Positions 61,991 through 64,000 of a stretch of 64,000 nucleotides of DNA are shown here, piece after piece (positions within the stretch are counted from its first letter, which is position 1; each line of letters begins with the position of its first letter). The translations under genes were made by a program, and so were the position numbers. Source of the DNA: Crambe crambe (Eukaryota; Porifera; Demospongiae; Poecilosclerida; Crambeidae); assembly GCA_963924555.1 (NCBI GenBank), contig OZ004584.1, forward strand, positions 5,269,001 through 5,333,000. Direction: 5' to 3'. The notes beneath the pieces are model-generated. The model ran no database searches, was not told the DNA's origin, and was given only the letters and a program-made list of their open reading frames with translations.

Positions 61991-62337
61991 AATCTAGCTA
62001 ACTGATTCTTTTAATGTTATGGAACTATAATTAGGGGTTACCTGCTTGATCACTACAGTGTAACTATCTAGCTATAGAGCTAGCTAACTGATTCTTTCAA
62101 TGTTACAGAACTATTCATGCAAGCGCATTTCAGGAGCATTTTGGTAGACAGTGCATGCAGGCATGCATGGATGTAGCTATTGTTATCATAATAAAACTAG
62201 AGCATGAAGCACGACATAGTCATGTGGAGGAAACATCATTAGAGGAAACATCATAATTGAGTCAACTCAGATAATTCGTACACATTATAAGAGCTGTATT
62301 AATAAATATCGTTGAGTGTGTAAACTGATACCATACT
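61991..62337. other. Non-coding spacer
   Basis: AT-rich DNA with no recognised element. It contains two partial copies of gctagctaactgattctttc separated by about 90 bp. Confidence 0.5.
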
Positions 62338-64000
62338 GTGTCCATGACAACTGAGGCTCCCACTACTGATACAGTGGCCATGACAACTAAAGCACCAACT
62401 ACAAGTATTACTGTTAGCTTTACATTAGAAGATATACCTCCTGACTTTCTCTGTATTGGTGGCAATGAGGTGGGCTTGATCAACACTTCAGTGCAGTTCC
62501 AGTACAGAAGCATCAGTATTACATCGGTTATAGGAGACTGGATAACACTGGATGCATTGCCTGTTAATAAAACATCTGATGTAACACACAATTGGAGTTT
62601 GATGGCACTGTGGGAGGTGTTCAGTTCAGACTATTGCAATTGGAGCATGGTGGAGGAGGATACAACTGCTGGGATGTACAATCTAGTTCTGAAGCTAGCT
62701 TATTCAATGATCATTGCTTCAGAGTTTCTCCAATAGAAGATGAATTCTGTGGTGGGAATGCAAGGGATGCCATAGGAATAATCTCTGGTGCACGATACTT
62801 CAATACTTTAACACCAGGTGTACGACGTGACAACTGTCCAGGAGATAGTGGTTCTGAACTCATTTCCAATAAAGGTCCTCCTCTACCACAGAATTGCTCC
62901 ATAGCCATCCCTAGAATGTAAGTTCTTTGCTAAATTCCTTTCCAGCTGTAAGCCTTAATGAGCATGTGCACGCTTGTCACAATGTTATCATTCTGGTGTA
63001 GTGGAGGAAGTAGCAAACATCTAGCTAGTGCTTCCATCTTGTAACTGTTTTGACAATGATATGCTTGTATATGCATAATGTATACACTCAATGTGGCTTC
63101 TATATTATATTGAATGAATTATGAGTAATCAGTACTAATTATTGAACATTCTTTTTGTGAAATGCCTACGATGTAAAGTTGATTCTAAGTTATGTCATTG
63201 TATTTTTATTTTCAGTGAAGTCACTTATGGACTTGTGTTGAATGTGGATGATGATAATGATGATCAATGTCAAGGAATCAATGGTGAAGCGATAGAGTTT
63301 GCCATACGTAATGACACCATTGGAGGACCTTGGATTCCTCTACAACTCCATAATATTCAGAGAACTGCATCAATGTCAGTGATCAGAGGTTATAATGTGT
63401 CAGAAATCATACAACCTCGTGATGACTTTAATGCAACACAACATACTGTGTATATCTGTGGGGACATCCTACAGACGAATGAGGTCCAGTTCCGCTGGAT
63501 GGGAACAGCTTCATTAGGTATTAATGAAAGATCAAATTCAGACGTGTGGGCACTGGCAAATGCTAATGCTATCTTGATCAATGATACTGAAATCATTGAT
63601 TTATTCAGTGATGGATTTGGTTGTGTTAACAGTCAACTGTGTTCATTAAAGTGAGTTGTTAACTACACTTATTAAATGATAATAACTATAACAATTTCCC
63701 ATTTCAGTCCATCATTATGGAGGGAACCAAGAAGAGGAGGTCTGACCTGTTCAGCGTGCAGTAAAACTTTACCATGTATGAATCAATACCTCACATTTGG
63801 TGCAAATAATGATGAAGCACCACCACCAAGAATAGTCCTTGAGACTAGAATTGCATTAACTCGAAGTTTTTCTGTGGAGCCAGTTGAAGTAAGTATTACC
63901 ACTACCACGCCCAAAACTACTGAAATATCAACAGAGGCTCCTACCACTATGAAGACTGAGGCCCATACAACAGAGTCATCTGAAGTGCCTGAAACCAAAG
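62338..64000 (+). CDS. Copy I: divergent family member, partial at the window edge
   Basis: Readable parts: a first segment (62338-62917), exon 2 (63216-63650, phase 2-2) and exon 3 from 63708 running off the window. The first segment begins with mucin-like TTEAPTTDTVAMTTKAPTTS instead of a signal peptide, then the reelin-like module (CIGGNEVGLINTSVQFQYR). A 1-nt deletion near 62592 shifts the frame before VQFRLLQLEHGGGGYNCW, so this copy is frameshifted unless it is an assembly error. Exon 2 has VQFRWMGTASLG and DVWALANANAI; exon 3 has EPRRGGLTCSACSKTLPC and a Thr-rich start of the stalk. It is clearly more diverged from A-G than they are from each other. Downstream exons lie outside the window. 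Confidence 0.65.

Overview
The window is eukaryotic and metazoan. It is AT-rich, has short GT-AG introns of about 50-400 bp, and carries adhesion-GPCR genes with a GPS/GAIN and 7TM core plus many short inverted-repeat transposons. The mix of gene types and the compact gene structure suggest a demosponge such as Amphimedon. That assignment is inferred from sequence character only; no search was run.

Left part (1-10.1 kb): a Helitron-like end, a foldback element whose arms carry a 21-bp minisatellite (about 795-2566), and two small palindromic MITEs. A 90-aa secreted, probably GPI-anchored cysteine-rich protein is encoded on the minus strand in three exons. Its first intron is occupied by a 2.66-kb DNA transposon (3562-6224) with 38-bp TIRs and a DUF7869-like ORF that has an in-frame TGA near its end. 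After a non-coding stretch come the last two exons of a METTL6-like tRNA methyltransferase (minus strand, 9020-9659); its 5' exons are not visible.

Main part (10.1-64 kb): a tandem plus-strand cluster of one gene family. The standard gene has 15 exons. Exon 1 holds a signal peptide and a first reelin-like module; exon 2 holds a second reelin-like module; exon 3 holds a short Cys-rich segment and a Thr/Ser-rich mucin-like stalk. Exons 4-10 encode the GAIN domain, exon 11 the GPS and TM1, exons 12-14 TM2-TM7, and exon 15 a tail ending in a class I PDZ-type motif (TCV). I could join exons with consistent phases to give open models for copy D (26191-32365, with an extra exon 2), copy E (39181-43997, truncated tail), copy F (45734-50782, standard, 1142 aa) and copy G (54949-61236, 1154 aa). 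Copy B (20095-24450) is a pseudogene. Gene A (11916-14501) carries the same N-terminal modules but ends in a secreted Cys-rich domain, with no GAIN domain and no transmembrane segments. Three copies of a chimeric pseudogene (exon 1 joined to the tail of A's last exon), one exon relic (61.47-61.99 kb) and one partial divergent member at the right edge complete the array.

The spacers have been copied with the genes. 32.4-39.2 kb corresponds to 50.8-54.9 kb, and each copy has private transposon insertions, so the other copy shows the empty site. A degraded P-element/THAP9-like transposase lies in both copies. Together the genes look like a recently expanded, recombining set of surface receptors plus at least one secreted relative with the same ligand-facing ectodomain. 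A role in recognition or sensing is an inference.
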